A DNA stretch of 64,000 nucleotides. It comes from Sphingobacterium multivorum (lineage in GTDB: Bacteria > Bacteroidota > Bacteroidia > Sphingobacteriales > Sphingobacteriaceae). Position 1 is the stretch's first letter, and every line of letters starts with the position of its first letter. The notes under the pieces were generated by a model. It did no database searches and was not told the origin of the DNA. It worked only from the letters and a program-made list of their open reading frames with translations. Of the stretch, positions 31,538-40,315 are shown piece by piece. The stretch is from positions 682,001-746,000 of the forward strand of contig NZ_CP154261.1 in assembly GCF_039511225.1 (NCBI RefSeq). The letters are read 5' to 3'. The translations under genes were made by a program, and so were the position numbers.

Positions 31538-31694
31538 ATTGTAAAAATTTATTTGAACTTTTCGTTATTATCCTCCCTAGGGTTGTGCTAATGCAGGTTA
31601 AGAAAGGTTTGACTCGTTAGCAATACTTTTGTTAGCTATCTTGTTTTGTTGGCAGTATAAGTTTATTGGGTATGGCTAGACCTATCAGTTTTTG

Positions 31695-33329
31695 TTATCT
31701 TTTAAACAGGGTCTCACCTGCAATTACTGTCCGTTCTGTTTTTACATTTCGCAGTTGCTCATTTGGAATTTTCAAGATATCCTTTTCGAGGATAACAAAA
31801 TCGGCATCTTTTCCCACTTCGATACTTCCTCGTTTTTTCTCCTGAAAACAAGAATATGCCGCCCAGATCGTCATTCCTTTTAAGGCATCTTCACGGCTTA
31901 TGGCATCTTGCATCTGAAACCCGTGGTTAGGATAGCCTTTTTTGTCGACACGTGCTACCGCTGCGTGGAAACCGTATAAGGGGTTAAAATGTTCAACCGG
32001 AAAGTCACTGCCCAGAGCGAGTTTACCATATTCTGCCAACAGACGCTTATAAGCGTAAGCGCCTTTCATACGTTCTTCACCAAGTCGATCTTTGGCCCAG
32101 TACATATCGGAGGTTGCGTGTGTAGGTTGTACAGATGGTATGATTTGATACTTTCGAAACTTGTCAAAATCTGTAGGCGATATAATTTGCGCGTGCTCGA
32201 TGCGCCATCTGCGGTCGCCATTATTGTGGAGGTATTTGCCATAGATATCCAGAATAATACGATTGGCCGAATCGCCTATTGCATGGGTATTTGCCTGAAA
32301 CTTACTTTCGGCAATCTGTTTGATCATGGCTTCGTATTCCTGGGGGCTATGGAGGAGAAAGCCGTGGGTGGGGGCATCATGGTAATGTGCGAGGAGGCAT
32401 GCGCCACGAGATCCCAATGCACCATCGGCGAGCAGTTTAAATCCTTTGATCTCGAAACGGTCCGTTTCATAGAAACCCTGATCGATAAATGACTTTATGT
32501 TTTGGGGATTGCCGAGGATCATGGCATAATCTCTAATTTTCAACTGTCCTTCGCGATAGTATTTTTTTAGGAGATCGAGTCTTTCTTTTGATAAACCTGC
32601 GTCTACAATAGTGGTTAGACCGACAGAAAGGAGGGAGTCTTGCGTTCGCTTGAGCATTCTTAAATAGTCTTTCTCACTCGGAACCGGGATTGTCTTATTG
32701 ACAAGATCCATTGCATTGTCGATCAAGAGGCCATTGGGGATATTATTATTCCCGCCGACCACACCGCCACGAATCGTGGGAATACTGGTTAATTTGGCCC
32801 ATTCTAGCGCTTTGGAGTTGGCGACCGCTGCATGATAATCTACACGCATGAGGTAGACGGGGATATCCGGGAAAGCTTTATCGAGTAGGTCCTTGGTTGG
32901 GAAAGTTTTATCTTTCCAGCGATTTTGGTCCCAGCCACCACCGATCAGCCAAGTTTTGTCCGGATTTTTTTGCTGGTAGTTTTTGACACGTTGAATAACC
33001 TCCTCGAAAGAATCGCTACCGTTTAGGTCGACTTGATCCATTAGTTCGGCCTCGTCAAATAAATGCGCATGGGCATCATAGAATCCCGGATAAATGGCCT
33101 TCCCCTGCGCATCAATTTTTTCTATTGCTTTGTACTTCCGCTGTATTTCTTCATCGGAACCAATGGCAATAAACTTACCGTCTTTGACCGCAAAAGCATG
33201 TGCCATACTAAAAGCCGAATCTACAGTATATACTTGCGCATGATAAACAATGAGGTCCACTTTCGTTTGTGGTGAACATGAAATGATGGTCAAGCAGAAC
33301 AAAAAAATGATGATTGGGAAGGTTTTCAT
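31695..33329 (-). CDS. Amidohydrolase family lipoprotein (YtcJ-like)
   Basis: A 544-residue protein. The N-terminus is a lipoprotein signal (MKTFPIIIFLFCLTIISC, lipobox Cys at residue 18). It has the amidohydrolase-3 layout: a small beta part (VDLIVYHAQVYTVD), the metal-binding DAHAHLFDEAELMD, a HAIGDSANRIILDIY segment, the RIEHAQIIS motif and LALGSDFPVEHFNPLYG. YtcJ-type enzymes hydrolyse amide or formamide bonds of unknown natural substrates. It is anchored to a membrane, most likely facing the periplasm. Confidence 0.88.
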   Translation of the reverse strand: MKTFPIIIFLFCLTIISCSPQTKVDLIVYHAQVYTVDSAFSMAHAFAVKDGKFIAIGSDEEIQRKYKAIEKIDAQGKAIYPGFYDAHAHLFDEAELMDQVDLNGSDSFEEVIQRVKNYQQKNPDKTWLIGGGWDQNRWKDKTFPTKDLLDKAFPDIPVYLMRVDYHAAVANSKALEWAKLTSIPTIRGGVVGGNNNIPNGLLIDNAMDLVNKTIPVPSEKDYLRMLKRTQDSLLSVGLTTIVDAGLSKERLDLLKKYYREGQLKIRDYAMILGNPQNIKSFIDQGFYETDRFEIKGFKLLADGALGSRGACLLAHYHDAPTHGFLLHSPQEYEAMIKQIAESKFQANTHAIGDSANRIILDIYGKYLHNNGDRRWRIEHAQIISPTDFDKFRKYQIIPSVQPTHATSDMYWAKDRLGEERMKGAYAYKRLLAEYGKLALGSDFPVEHFNPLYGFHAAVARVDKKGYPNHGFQMQDAISREDALKGMTIWAAYSCFQEKKRGSIEVGKDADFVILEKDILKIPNEQLRNVKTERTVIAGETLFKR

Positions 33330-33381
33330 AACCTAAAAATAGCAAAAAGCTTTGAATAAACGGAACTAGGCTTGGGGCTAG

Positions 33382-33513
33382 ATCTATTGGATATGCGGAC
33401 TCGGGGTTTTGACTTATCGAATTGCTTTACGTGAAGTACCTACGCTGAATTGTCGCGTATTATTGGGACAGGAGACCATCAGTAAAGTAGTGAAAGGCAA
33501 CCTGAAGGAAAAG
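33382..33513 (+). pseudogene. Possible gene remnant (43-codon frame without a start)
   Basis: A frame from 33382 to a TAA at 33511-33513 reads GLGVLTYRIALREVPTLNCR and on to VVKGNLKEK, with protein-like composition, but has no ATG and is closed upstream by TAG at 33379. It may be the 3' tail of a lost gene. I do not recognise the family. The rest of the 33330-33599 gap holds the bacilliredoxin terminator. Confidence 0.25.
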
Positions 33514-33540
33514 TAATGCGAATACGGATTATCCAAATGC

Positions 33541-33576
33541 AAAAAAGGCTATCCAAATAACTTGGACAGCCTTTTT
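33541..33576. terminator. Terminator after the bacilliredoxin gene
   Basis: AAAAAAGGCTATCCA (33541-33555) pairs with TGGACAGCCTTTTT (33563-33576) with one mismatch and a 7-base loop; A- and T-runs flank it. It lies 24 bases past the end of the leftward bacilliredoxin gene. Confidence 0.8.
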
Positions 33577-33599
33577 AATTCAAAAATCAAAATACGTGA

Positions 33600-34010
33600 T
33601 TAACAGTACTCGTCAAATGCTGCAACTAAATTGTCAGCAATCATTTGTGCCGGGCGACCTTCAATCATATGTCTTTCAATCATGTGTACCAATTTTCCGT
33701 CTTTAAATAAAGCCATTGCTGGTGAAGATGGCGGATAAGGCAACATGTAGTTACGTGCAGTGTTTACAGCATCAGTTTCCATACCTGCGAAAACAGTGAC
33801 CAATTTAGTTGGGTGTTTTTCATTTTTTACAGCAGCTTTTGCAGCTGGGCGTGCATTTGCTGCAGCGCAACCACAAACAGAGTTTACAACCACAAAGACA
33901 GTTCCTTCTGATGCGATAGCCTGATCAACTGCTTCAGGAGTTTTTAATTCTTCGAATCCTGCATCAACTAACTCTTGACGCATTGGAGTTACTAAATATT
34001 CTGGATACAT
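33600..34010 (-). CDS. BrxA/BrxB family bacilliredoxin
   Basis: A 136-residue thioredoxin-fold protein with the CGC motif (NSVCGCAAANARPA, Cys46 and Cys48) that defines this family (formerly YphP/YqiW). Bacilliredoxins remove bacillithiol from S-bacillithiolated proteins in organisms that make it; some Bacteroidota do, but no synthesis gene is in the window. Cytoplasmic, no signal. A consensus promoter lies about 110 bases upstream. Confidence 0.9.
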   Translation of the reverse strand: MYPEYLVTPMRQELVDAGFEELKTPEAVDQAIASEGTVFVVVNSVCGCAAANARPAAKAAVKNEKHPTKLVTVFAGMETDAVNTARNYMLPYPPSSPAMALFKDGKLVHMIERHMIEGRPAQMIADNLVAAFDEYC

Positions 34011-34119
34011 TATTTCTTAAGTAAAATGTTAATATTCTATTTTAATTGTTTCTATAAAGCTTTCTGTCGTTGGGCAAGTATTCTTAGTCCGTATAAACAA
34101 CAGCTATACTTTATGTTTA

Positions 34120-34150
34120 CAAATATAGCTGTAAAAGGCTGCTTCGTCAA
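34120..34150 (-). promoter_or_regulatory. Bacilliredoxin promoter
   Basis: On the minus strand, TTG (34150-34148) and TATATTTG (34127-34120) with 20 bases between. It would give a leader of about 105 bases. The element overlaps the end of the upstream kinase region spacing (34161). Confidence 0.6.
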
Positions 34151-34160
34151 GACACTTGTC

Positions 34161-34715
34161 TCAAATCAATGTCAGAAAATCTTTTACCGCATGAAGTCCA
34201 TTTTCAAGACGTTGGTCGCCGAGCCCGGAAATAAGACGGTAATTCGCATTAATGGCGTTCAATTCGCTTTTCCAGATCTCCATGAAGTGTTCACGCTGTT
34301 CGGGAAAATCGCGTAGTGGATCATCCTGCCAGGGTAGATCGATATCCATCAGCAGGTAGAGATCATAAACATGTTGTTGAATTTTATCGGTGACTTCCTG
34401 CGGCGTATGACCGAAAAGATGATCTGACCAAATTTTTACCGTAAGAAAGGTGGTGTCACAGATGAGGAGCTGGTCTTGCGCTAAAGGGATCAGGGCTTCC
34501 TCTAGGGCTACCTGTCCATAAAACATATTGACTTCGTCCTGCAGGGTATATTTATTGTTGAGGCTTTGGCAATAATAACGTGAATACTCGGGTACGCATA
34601 CCGTCTGAAATTCCTTGGCAAGAAATTGTGCCATCGTTGATTTTCCAGTGGACTCGGGGCCAACAACGGCAATTTTTATGAAATCTTTTCCCACATCGAT
34701 CGTTTTGATAGGCAA
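34161..34715 (-). CDS. NadR-like nicotinamide riboside kinase
   Basis: A 184-residue P-loop protein (VVGPESTGKSTMA at about 17-29) like the C-terminal kinase domain of NadR. It has the lid region PEYSRYYCQSLN and DTTFLTVKIWSDHLFG, and a YDLYLLMDIDLPWQDDPLRDFP stretch that is conserved in NadR kinases. The HTH and NMN adenylyltransferase domains of E. coli NadR are absent, so the protein is a stand-alone kinase that phosphorylates nicotinamide riboside to NMN. It starts 2 bases after the pnuC stop, in the same operon. Confidence 0.88.
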   Translation of the reverse strand: MPIKTIDVGKDFIKIAVVGPESTGKSTMAQFLAKEFQTVCVPEYSRYYCQSLNNKYTLQDEVNMFYGQVALEEALIPLAQDQLLICDTTFLTVKIWSDHLFGHTPQEVTDKIQQHVYDLYLLMDIDLPWQDDPLRDFPEQREHFMEIWKSELNAINANYRLISGLGDQRLENGLHAVKDFLTLI

Positions 34716-34717
34716 TA

Positions 34718-35320
34718 TTACGCAAAATTTTTATAGGTTTTCTGCCAATCGCGATAGCCATTCCAAGCGATGAGTGTGAAAACAAGGTAGAGTACTGCGG
34801 TCAGCATAAGGTCTTTGTGTATATAGAGCGGGATATAACAAATATCCACAAATACCCATAAGAGCCAATTTTGAAGCACTTTGCGCGTCATCAGAAATTG
34901 AGCAACAAAACTTACGGAGGTGCAGAATGCGTCAATATAAGGGACATCGGAATTTGTCTTGCTATCGAGGAGATAACCGATTGATAGCGTTAGGATCAGG
35001 ATTGCCAGGAGGCAAAGGAGCAATTGTCCCTTGCTGGCTTTGACGATAGGTTTCTTTTTTTCTTCTTTTCGTCTTATCCAATAATACCAACCGTACACAG
35101 CTGTGGACAGGAAGTAGAACTGTAGTACAGTATCTCCGTACAGTTTGGCATTATAAAACAGAATCGCGTAGGACGCTACGCTGATGATACTGATTGGCCA
35201 GTTCCATATATTTTGTTTAGCGGCCAAATAGACGCAAAGAAAGCCTGTCAGCGTACCTAACCATTCAAGCCAAGAGGTCTGGGCAAATTGACGCGCAATC
35301 TGCTGAAAAAATTCCTGCAT
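34718..35320 (-). CDS. pnuC: Nicotinamide riboside transporter PnuC
   Basis: A 200-residue integral membrane protein with about seven hydrophobic segments. It has the PnuC features GTLTGFLCVYLAAKQNIWNWP near the N-terminus, the YFLSTAVYGWYYW substrate-region motif and the LLWVFVDICYIPLYIHKDL segment that precedes the last helices. PnuC takes up nicotinamide riboside by facilitated diffusion, and the kinase encoded next traps it. No riboswitch is visible in the 51 bases upstream. Confidence 0.92.
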   Translation of the reverse strand: MQEFFQQIARQFAQTSWLEWLGTLTGFLCVYLAAKQNIWNWPISIISVASYAILFYNAKLYGDTVLQFYFLSTAVYGWYYWIRRKEEKKKPIVKASKGQLLLCLLAILILTLSIGYLLDSKTNSDVPYIDAFCTSVSFVAQFLMTRKVLQNWLLWVFVDICYIPLYIHKDLMLTAVLYLVFTLIAWNGYRDWQKTYKNFA

Positions 35321-35371
35321 ATGGTGTATTAAAATTACACCCTAAATATACAAAGTCTGCCCTATAGTCCG

Positions 35372-35845
35372 TTATTGAACCTGTTTATTCGCACAATTGG
35401 TACTGGCAAAGGACTCGGGTTTAGCCTTAAAAACAAACCCCATACCCATAATATAGCCCATAGCTTCTTTCAGGGCAACATTTGACTGGAAATTTGGATT
35501 GGTGTTGATGTCGGCGTGGACTTCGAGGTCTACTTTGTGTTTTTCGAGGAGGGGGCAGAGTTGATAGGCTATATCGATGGATTTTTGGACTTCGAGCAGC
35601 ATCCTTTCTTTAATGCTCATTCGGTGATGCCTTTTGTCCCGTTGGATAAACATAAATCCACCTTTATGTTCCCGGAGAAAGACGATGACTGTAGCGAAGT
35701 CGATGATGCCTCTCTTGACTTGGGAATCGGTGCCTATATAAACCTTGAGCTTATTCCCTAGGGCATCTTCTCGTTTAATGACTTCCTCAACAGCATCGAA
35801 AATCGTGGAGCGAATGGATTCGCCATTGTATTTTTGCCATCTCAT
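35372..35845 (-). CDS. YkuK-like (DUF458) RNase H-fold protein
   Basis: A 157-residue protein. The motif VYIGTDSQVKRGIIDFATVIVF near residues 33-54 and DLEVHADINTNPNFQSN near residues 108-124 are those of the YkuK/DUF458 family, which has an RNase H-like fold. Function is not established. It may form an operon with pnuC, 51 bases downstream. No signal peptide. Confidence 0.82.
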   Translation of the reverse strand: MRWQKYNGESIRSTIFDAVEEVIKREDALGNKLKVYIGTDSQVKRGIIDFATVIVFLREHKGGFMFIQRDKRHHRMSIKERMLLEVQKSIDIAYQLCPLLEKHKVDLEVHADINTNPNFQSNVALKEAMGYIMGMGFVFKAKPESFASTNCANKQVQ

Positions 35846-35949
35846 AGCGATATAAATTAGATATAAAAAAAATAAACTTCATCATTGACATAAATTTACT
35901 GAATTTCAATGATCTAAGTGTTAATTTAGTTTTAAATAATTTATCCACA

Positions 35950-36597
35950 TTAATGATGTTTTACACCGTAGGCCAGGTCTCCGGCATCACCGAGTCCAGG
36001 TACAATATAAGCTTTTGAGGTCAGTTCGTGGTCGACGTCACCTACCCAGATGTGCGCCGTAGGTACAAAAGCCTGAACGTGATTCAGTCCTTCCTCGGAT
36101 GCAATGGCTGCAACAATGTGTAATTCCTTGATGTCATATTCGGCCAGGAGATCCTTACAGCATAATACAAGGCTCTTTCCTGTGGCCAACATGGGGTCTA
36201 CAATGATTACTGTACGATTATCTAAGTTTGGTGTATTGACATATTCTTTATGAATTTCAAACTCACCGCTCTTTTTTGTATGCCGATAGGCCGCAATGAA
36301 GGTATTGTCGGCATGATCAAATACATTTAAAAGTCCCTGATGAAAGGGAAGTCCCGCTCTCAGAATTGTAGCGAGTACGGGTTGTTCCATCAGGAGATGG
36401 GTTTTGGCCACACCTAACGGAGTTTCAACTTCAACAGGTTTATAAGCCATCGTCTTGCTGATTTCATAAGCGAAAATTTCACCTAATCGTTCCAGATTCC
36501 GACGAAAGCGCATGCGATCCTGTTGAATCGTGATATCTCTCAGTTCGGCAATAAAATGATTTGCAATGCTATTTTGGGTAGATAGAATAGTGACCAT
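35950..36597 (-). CDS. upp: Uracil phosphoribosyltransferase
   Basis: A 215-residue enzyme that makes UMP from uracil and PRPP. The PRPP loop is VIIVDPMLATGKSL, the flexible region TILRAGLPFHQGLLNVFD, and the C-terminal uracil-binding YIVPGLGDAGDLAYG is intact. Cytoplasmic pyrimidine salvage. It stands alone, divergent from the uvrB transcription unit. Confidence 0.95.
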   Translation of the reverse strand: MVTILSTQNSIANHFIAELRDITIQQDRMRFRRNLERLGEIFAYEISKTMAYKPVEVETPLGVAKTHLLMEQPVLATILRAGLPFHQGLLNVFDHADNTFIAAYRHTKKSGEFEIHKEYVNTPNLDNRTVIIVDPMLATGKSLVLCCKDLLAEYDIKELHIVAAIASEEGLNHVQAFVPTAHIWVGDVDHELTSKAYIVPGLGDAGDLAYGVKHH

Positions 36598-36675
36598 GGC
36601 GTGTGTGCTAGTTCAGTTAAGCTAAAGATAATAAATAATCAATTGAAAGTAATAACATCTATGGTATTATTATAG

Positions 36676-36710
36676 TTTGCGCTAAAATGGTAAAATTTTT
36701 AGTAAATTTG
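36676..36710 (+). promoter_or_regulatory. uvrB promoter
   Basis: TTTG at 36676-36679 and TAAATTTG at 36703-36710 with 23 bases between. It implies a leader of about 165 bases before the uvrB ATG. Confidence 0.55.
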
Positions 36711-36729
36711 TGTAAGACCATAGCAGGAT

Positions 36730-36852
36730 ATGACCTGGACCACAGGTCAACAAATCGTCTTGAAGCAGATTGAAACCATCGGATTACAAAAACTGTTTTT
36801 GAGCTTATGGCTCAAGCAATTCGTGGTGCAATGTTTGCTGGAAAAGGCCTGA
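36730..36852 (+). CDS. Short ORF in the uvrB leader (40 residues)
   Basis: An ATG at 36730, about 20 bases after the -7 element, opens a 40-codon frame to a TGA at 36850-36852. The product starts MTWTTGQQIVLKQIETIG and ends LLEKA; the second half is hydrophobic and could form an amphipathic helix. The first codons overlap a hairpin (36731-36749). uvrB starts 28 bases after the stop. It could be a small protein, a regulatory leader peptide or a chance frame. No family recognised. Confidence 0.35.
   Translation: MTWTTGQQIVLKQIETIGLQKLFLSLWLKQFVVQCLLEKA
36731..36749 (+). other. Hairpin in the uvrB leader
   Basis: TGACCTG (36731-36737) and CAGGTCA (36743-36749) form a perfect 7-bp stem with loop GACCA, directly at the start of the short ORF. 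It could sequester its start region. Confidence 0.5.
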
Positions 36853-36880
36853 CTGGTTTTCTTAAAGAAATAGGAAATAT

Positions 36881-38914
36881 ATGAAATTTGAATTGACATC
36901 GGAATACAAACCCACAGGCGATCAGCCAGAAGCAATTAAGCAGTTGGTAGCAGGGGTAGAGCAGGCAGAGCAATACCAGACGCTTTTGGGGGTGACAGGT
37001 TCGGGTAAGACCTTTACTGTGGCTAATGTGATTCAGGAAACCCAAAAGCCGACATTGATTTTAAGCCACAATAAAACTTTGGCGGCTCAGTTGTACGGTG
37101 AATTCAAACAGTTCTTTCCCAATAACTCGGTCAACTATTTTGTGTCTTATTACGATTATTATCAACCCGAAGCTTTTATTGCTTCGACGAATACCTACAT
37201 CGAGAAGGATTTGGCGATTAACGAGGAAATCGAAAAGCTGCGCTTGGCGACGACTTCGGCCCTGATGTCGGGGCGGCGTGATATTGTTGTCGTCTCTTCG
37301 GTATCCTGTATCTACGGTATGGGAAATCCCGAAGATTTCTCCCGGTCTATCTTTCGTTTTGGGGTCGGTATGACTGTCACTAGAAACGCTTTCCTGCATA
37401 AGTTGGTGGAGATTTTATATTCGCGAACGACCACAGAGTTTAAACGGGGTACCTTTCGGGTTAAAGGTGATACAGTGGACGTGTTTCCAGCATACTTGGA
37501 TAACGCTATTCGGATTTCATTCTTTGGGGATGAAATTGACGAACTGAGTGAGATCGATCCCATTTCAGGGAAAACGCTCAACAAGATGGAAGATCTTGCT
37601 CTTTTTCCAGCAAATCTCTTCGTTACACCGAAAGAAAAATTCAAAGAATCGATCTGGGCTATTCAAGATGAATTGATGCAACGGAAAACGCAACTGGAAG
37701 ACGAGGGCTTAATGCTGGAGGCGAAGCGTTTAGAGGAGCGGGTCAATTATGATCTGGAAATGATGCGTGAACTGGGCTATTGTTCGGGGATTGAAAATTA
37801 TTCCCGCTTTTTTGATGGTAGACAACCGGGGATGCGTCCGTTCTGTTTGCTGGATTATTTTCCGGAAGATTACCTGTTGGTCATTGATGAGAGTCACGTG
37901 ACCTTACCGCAATTACGTGCGATGTATGGAGGTGACCGATCGCGAAAAGTTTCCTTGGTGGAACATGGGTTTAGGTTGCCCGCGGCTTTGGATAATAGAC
38001 CTTTAAACTTTCCGGAGTTTGAATCCCTGACAAATCAGACGATTTATGTATCGGCGACTCCGGGCGATTATGAACTGCAGCAGACTGAAGGTGTTGTCGT
38101 TGAGCAGGTTATTCGTCCAACAGGACTTCTGGATCCGATTATTGAAGTACGACCAGCGATTAATCAGGTCGATGATTTCTTGGAAGAGGTCGATAAGACC
38201 ATTAAAGAAGGAGGACGTGTCTTGGCTACTACATTGACCAAACGCATGGCTGAAGAACTTTCCAAATATATGACCAAGCTGAATTTAAAGGTCCGTTATA
38301 TACATTCCGAAATTAAAACCTTGGAGCGGGTGGAAATTTTACGGGGTCTTCGCTTGGGTGAATTTGATATCCTGGTTGGGGTGAACTTACTCCGTGAGGG
38401 GCTTGATTTGCCGGAGGTCACGCTTGTCGCTATTCTCGATGCGGATAAGGAGGGCTTTCTGCGTTCCGAACGATCGCTTATTCAGACGATTGGTCGCGCT
38501 GCCCGGAATGATAAAGGTCGGGTTATTATGTATGCGGATAAAATGACGGATAGCATGCGCGTCACAATAGATGAAACCAATCGTCGCCGAGACAAGCAGA
38601 TGAAATATAACTTGGAACATGGCATTACACCGCGTACTGTGGGCAAAACAAGAGAGGAGATCTTAGAGCAGACTTCTGTTGCTGATTTCTCGGGTATTGA
38701 ACCTAAAATTTATGTTGAACCTGATCCGTCGCAGGCCATTGCAGCTGATCCAGTGATGCAGTATCTCAGTGAGAAGGATCTGAAGAAAGCGATCGATAAC
38801 GTACGGAAGAAAATGGATAAAGCAGCAAAAGAAATGGATTTCTTGGAAGCAGCGAAATATCGTGATGAAATGTTCTCCTTGGAGAAGCTCTATGAAGAGC
38901 GTTTCCCATCGTAA
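36881..38914 (+). CDS. uvrB: Excinuclease ABC subunit B
   Basis: A 677-residue UvrB. It has Walker A GVTGSGKT (residues 37-44), the beta-hairpin region YYDYYQPEAFIASTNTYIEKD that grips damaged DNA, LLVIDESHVTLPQ as Walker B, and TIYVSATPGDYE. The helicase C part has LVGVNLLREGLDLPEVTLVAILDADKEGFLRSERSLIQTIGRAARN, and a C-terminal UVR motif is present (KKMDKAAKEMDFLEAAKYRDEM) for UvrC. With UvrA and UvrC it carries out nucleotide excision repair. Length is normal. Confidence 0.97.
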   Translation: MKFELTSEYKPTGDQPEAIKQLVAGVEQAEQYQTLLGVTGSGKTFTVANVIQETQKPTLILSHNKTLAAQLYGEFKQFFPNNSVNYFVSYYDYYQPEAFIASTNTYIEKDLAINEEIEKLRLATTSALMSGRRDIVVVSSVSCIYGMGNPEDFSRSIFRFGVGMTVTRNAFLHKLVEILYSRTTTEFKRGTFRVKGDTVDVFPAYLDNAIRISFFGDEIDELSEIDPISGKTLNKMEDLALFPANLFVTPKEKFKESIWAIQDELMQRKTQLEDEGLMLEAKRLEERVNYDLEMMRELGYCSGIENYSRFFDGRQPGMRPFCLLDYFPEDYLLVIDESHVTLPQLRAMYGGDRSRKVSLVEHGFRLPAALDNRPLNFPEFESLTNQTIYVSATPGDYELQQTEGVVVEQVIRPTGLLDPIIEVRPAINQVDDFLEEVDKTIKEGGRVLATTLTKRMAEELSKYMTKLNLKVRYIHSEIKTLERVEILRGLRLGEFDILVGVNLLREGLDLPEVTLVAILDADKEGFLRSERSLIQTIGRAARNDKGRVIMYADKMTDSMRVTIDETNRRRDKQMKYNLEHGITPRTVGKTREEILEQTSVADFSGIEPKIYVEPDPSQAIAADPVMQYLSEKDLKKAIDNVRKKMDKAAKEMDFLEAAKYRDEMFSLEKLYEERFPS

Positions 38915-39044
38915 AGCAGGGCGACTTGTTAATATGTATTAATTATTGTTAATCAATTTAAGATTTGTTAAACGACGCTAAATAGCGTTTAAATTAAGAT
39001 TCCGGTCCGTATAGTTGTGGCAATTGTAAATAAATTGACCACAT

Positions 39045-39287
39045 ATGAAACATTTAATCTACGGAATAATATCGTTTTTTGTGCTTTCCACAGCATTCTG
39101 TCAAAGTAAAAATTTCCTACGGAATAAATGCCGAGTACACGAATGCCTCCTGACCCAATGGATTCGGCCGTATTTCCTAAGTTTTTCTATTGAACTATAT
39201 TGTTCAATTGTTAACATATTTTGCGTAAATCAAATTCTTCTCAGTAAATTAGTGCTCAAATCTAAACTAAAACATACTAAAGAATGA
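39045..39287 (+). pseudogene. Signal-peptide ORF before proB, likely decayed outer membrane protein
   Basis: An 80-codon frame begins with a good signal peptide, MKHLIYGIISFFVLSTAFCQ. The rest is low in protein-like character. In the +1 frame after a run of A (about 39109) the sequence reads ISYGINAEYTNAS, then a TGA, then PNGFGRIS and another stop, which looks like the first strand of an OM beta-barrel. This suggests a frameshifted remnant. However the frame ends in ATGA, overlapping the proB start by 4 bases, so a translated, coupled small protein cannot be ruled out. The rest of the 38915-39283 gap has AT-rich repeats only. Confidence 0.4.
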
Positions 39288-40315
39288 AAAAGCCAATTCT
39301 CGTTGTCAAATTTGGATCGGCTTCTATTACCACGAAAGAGGGAGAAGTTGATGAACGTATTGTTTTGGAGATCGCTAGGCAAATTGCTTCCTTACAAAAG
39401 AAATACAATATCGTCTTGGTCTCTTCAGGTGCTGTTGCTGCCGGTAAACGTTTTCTGCCCAGCTACACAGGAACGCTATCCGAACGCAAAGCAGCTGCTG
39501 CAATTGGGAACCCCATATTGATTAATACGTATTCTACTTATTTCCGACCGTTTAAAATTTCATTGGCGCAGAGTTTATGTGAGCGACATCACTTTTCCAA
39601 TCGGGATCAATTTCTACAATTGAAAAATACGTATGAGGAATTGTGGCGGAACAATGTTATTCCAATTGCAAATGAAAATGATGTGGTGAGTAATAAAGAA
39701 CTGAAGTTTTCAGATAATGATGAGCTGGCAACCTTGATTGCTGTTGGTTTTGGTGCCGAAAAATTACTGTTTAGCACTTCCGTTCCTGGTGTGTTGGATG
39801 CAAACAACAAGATTATACCGCAAATTGAAACAATTGACCGGGATATTTTAGGGCTGGCAAGGAAGGATAAATCTTCCGTAGGATTAGGGGGAATGACCTC
39901 GAAATTGAACTTTGCCCGATTGGCCAATCAAATGGGGATTGCTGTTGTGATTTTTAGTATGCAAACCGAGGAAGCGATACAAAAAGCGGTTAAGCACGAG
40001 ACTGGCACACTGTGTCTGGCTCAAAGTAAGAAGATCTCTTCCCGCAAGAAATGGCTCGCGAGTGGAAGTTTAATAAAAGGGGAATTGATGGTTGATCGTG
40101 GAGCGGAGGAAGCATTATTGAAGCACAAAAGTTTACTCGCTGTGGGGGTAACCCGTATCGTCGAGCATTTTGAAAAAGGAGAAGTGTTAAATATTGTCAA
40201 TCTAGAAGGCTTAACTGTTGCCGTTGCCCGCGCGAAGATGGATTCATCCGCTTTGTCCCAGACCAGTAAAAAAAATGTAGAAATTGCACATGCAAATGAT
40301 ATTGTATTATTATGA
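39284..40315 (+). CDS. proB: Glutamate 5-kinase
   Basis: A 343-residue kinase for the first step of proline synthesis. The amino acid kinase domain (about 1-245) has VVKFGSASITT, VLVSSGAVAAGKRF, PIANENDVVSNKELKFSDNDELATLIAV and SSVGLGGMTSKLNFARLA. The C-terminal about 80 residues form a PUA domain (SGSLIKGELMVDRGAEEAL), present in longer ProB proteins. Its product, glutamyl 5-phosphate, is passed to ProA, whose gene overlaps the end by 4 bases (ATGA). Confidence 0.94.
   Translation: MKKPILVVKFGSASITTKEGEVDERIVLEIARQIASLQKKYNIVLVSSGAVAAGKRFLPSYTGTLSERKAAAAIGNPILINTYSTYFRPFKISLAQSLCERHHFSNRDQFLQLKNTYEELWRNNVIPIANENDVVSNKELKFSDNDELATLIAVGFGAEKLLFSTSVPGVLDANNKIIPQIETIDRDILGLARKDKSSVGLGGMTSKLNFARLANQMGIAVVIFSMQTEEAIQKAVKHETGTLCLAQSKKISSRKKWLASGSLIKGELMVDRGAEEALLKHKSLLAVGVTRIVEHFEKGEVLNIVNLEGLTVAVARAKMDSSALSQTSKKNVEIAHANDIVLL

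Noticed and set aside
31989..32492. 167-codon rightward frame inside the amidohydrolase gene
   Set aside because: Shadow of a gene with intact metal-binding motifs.
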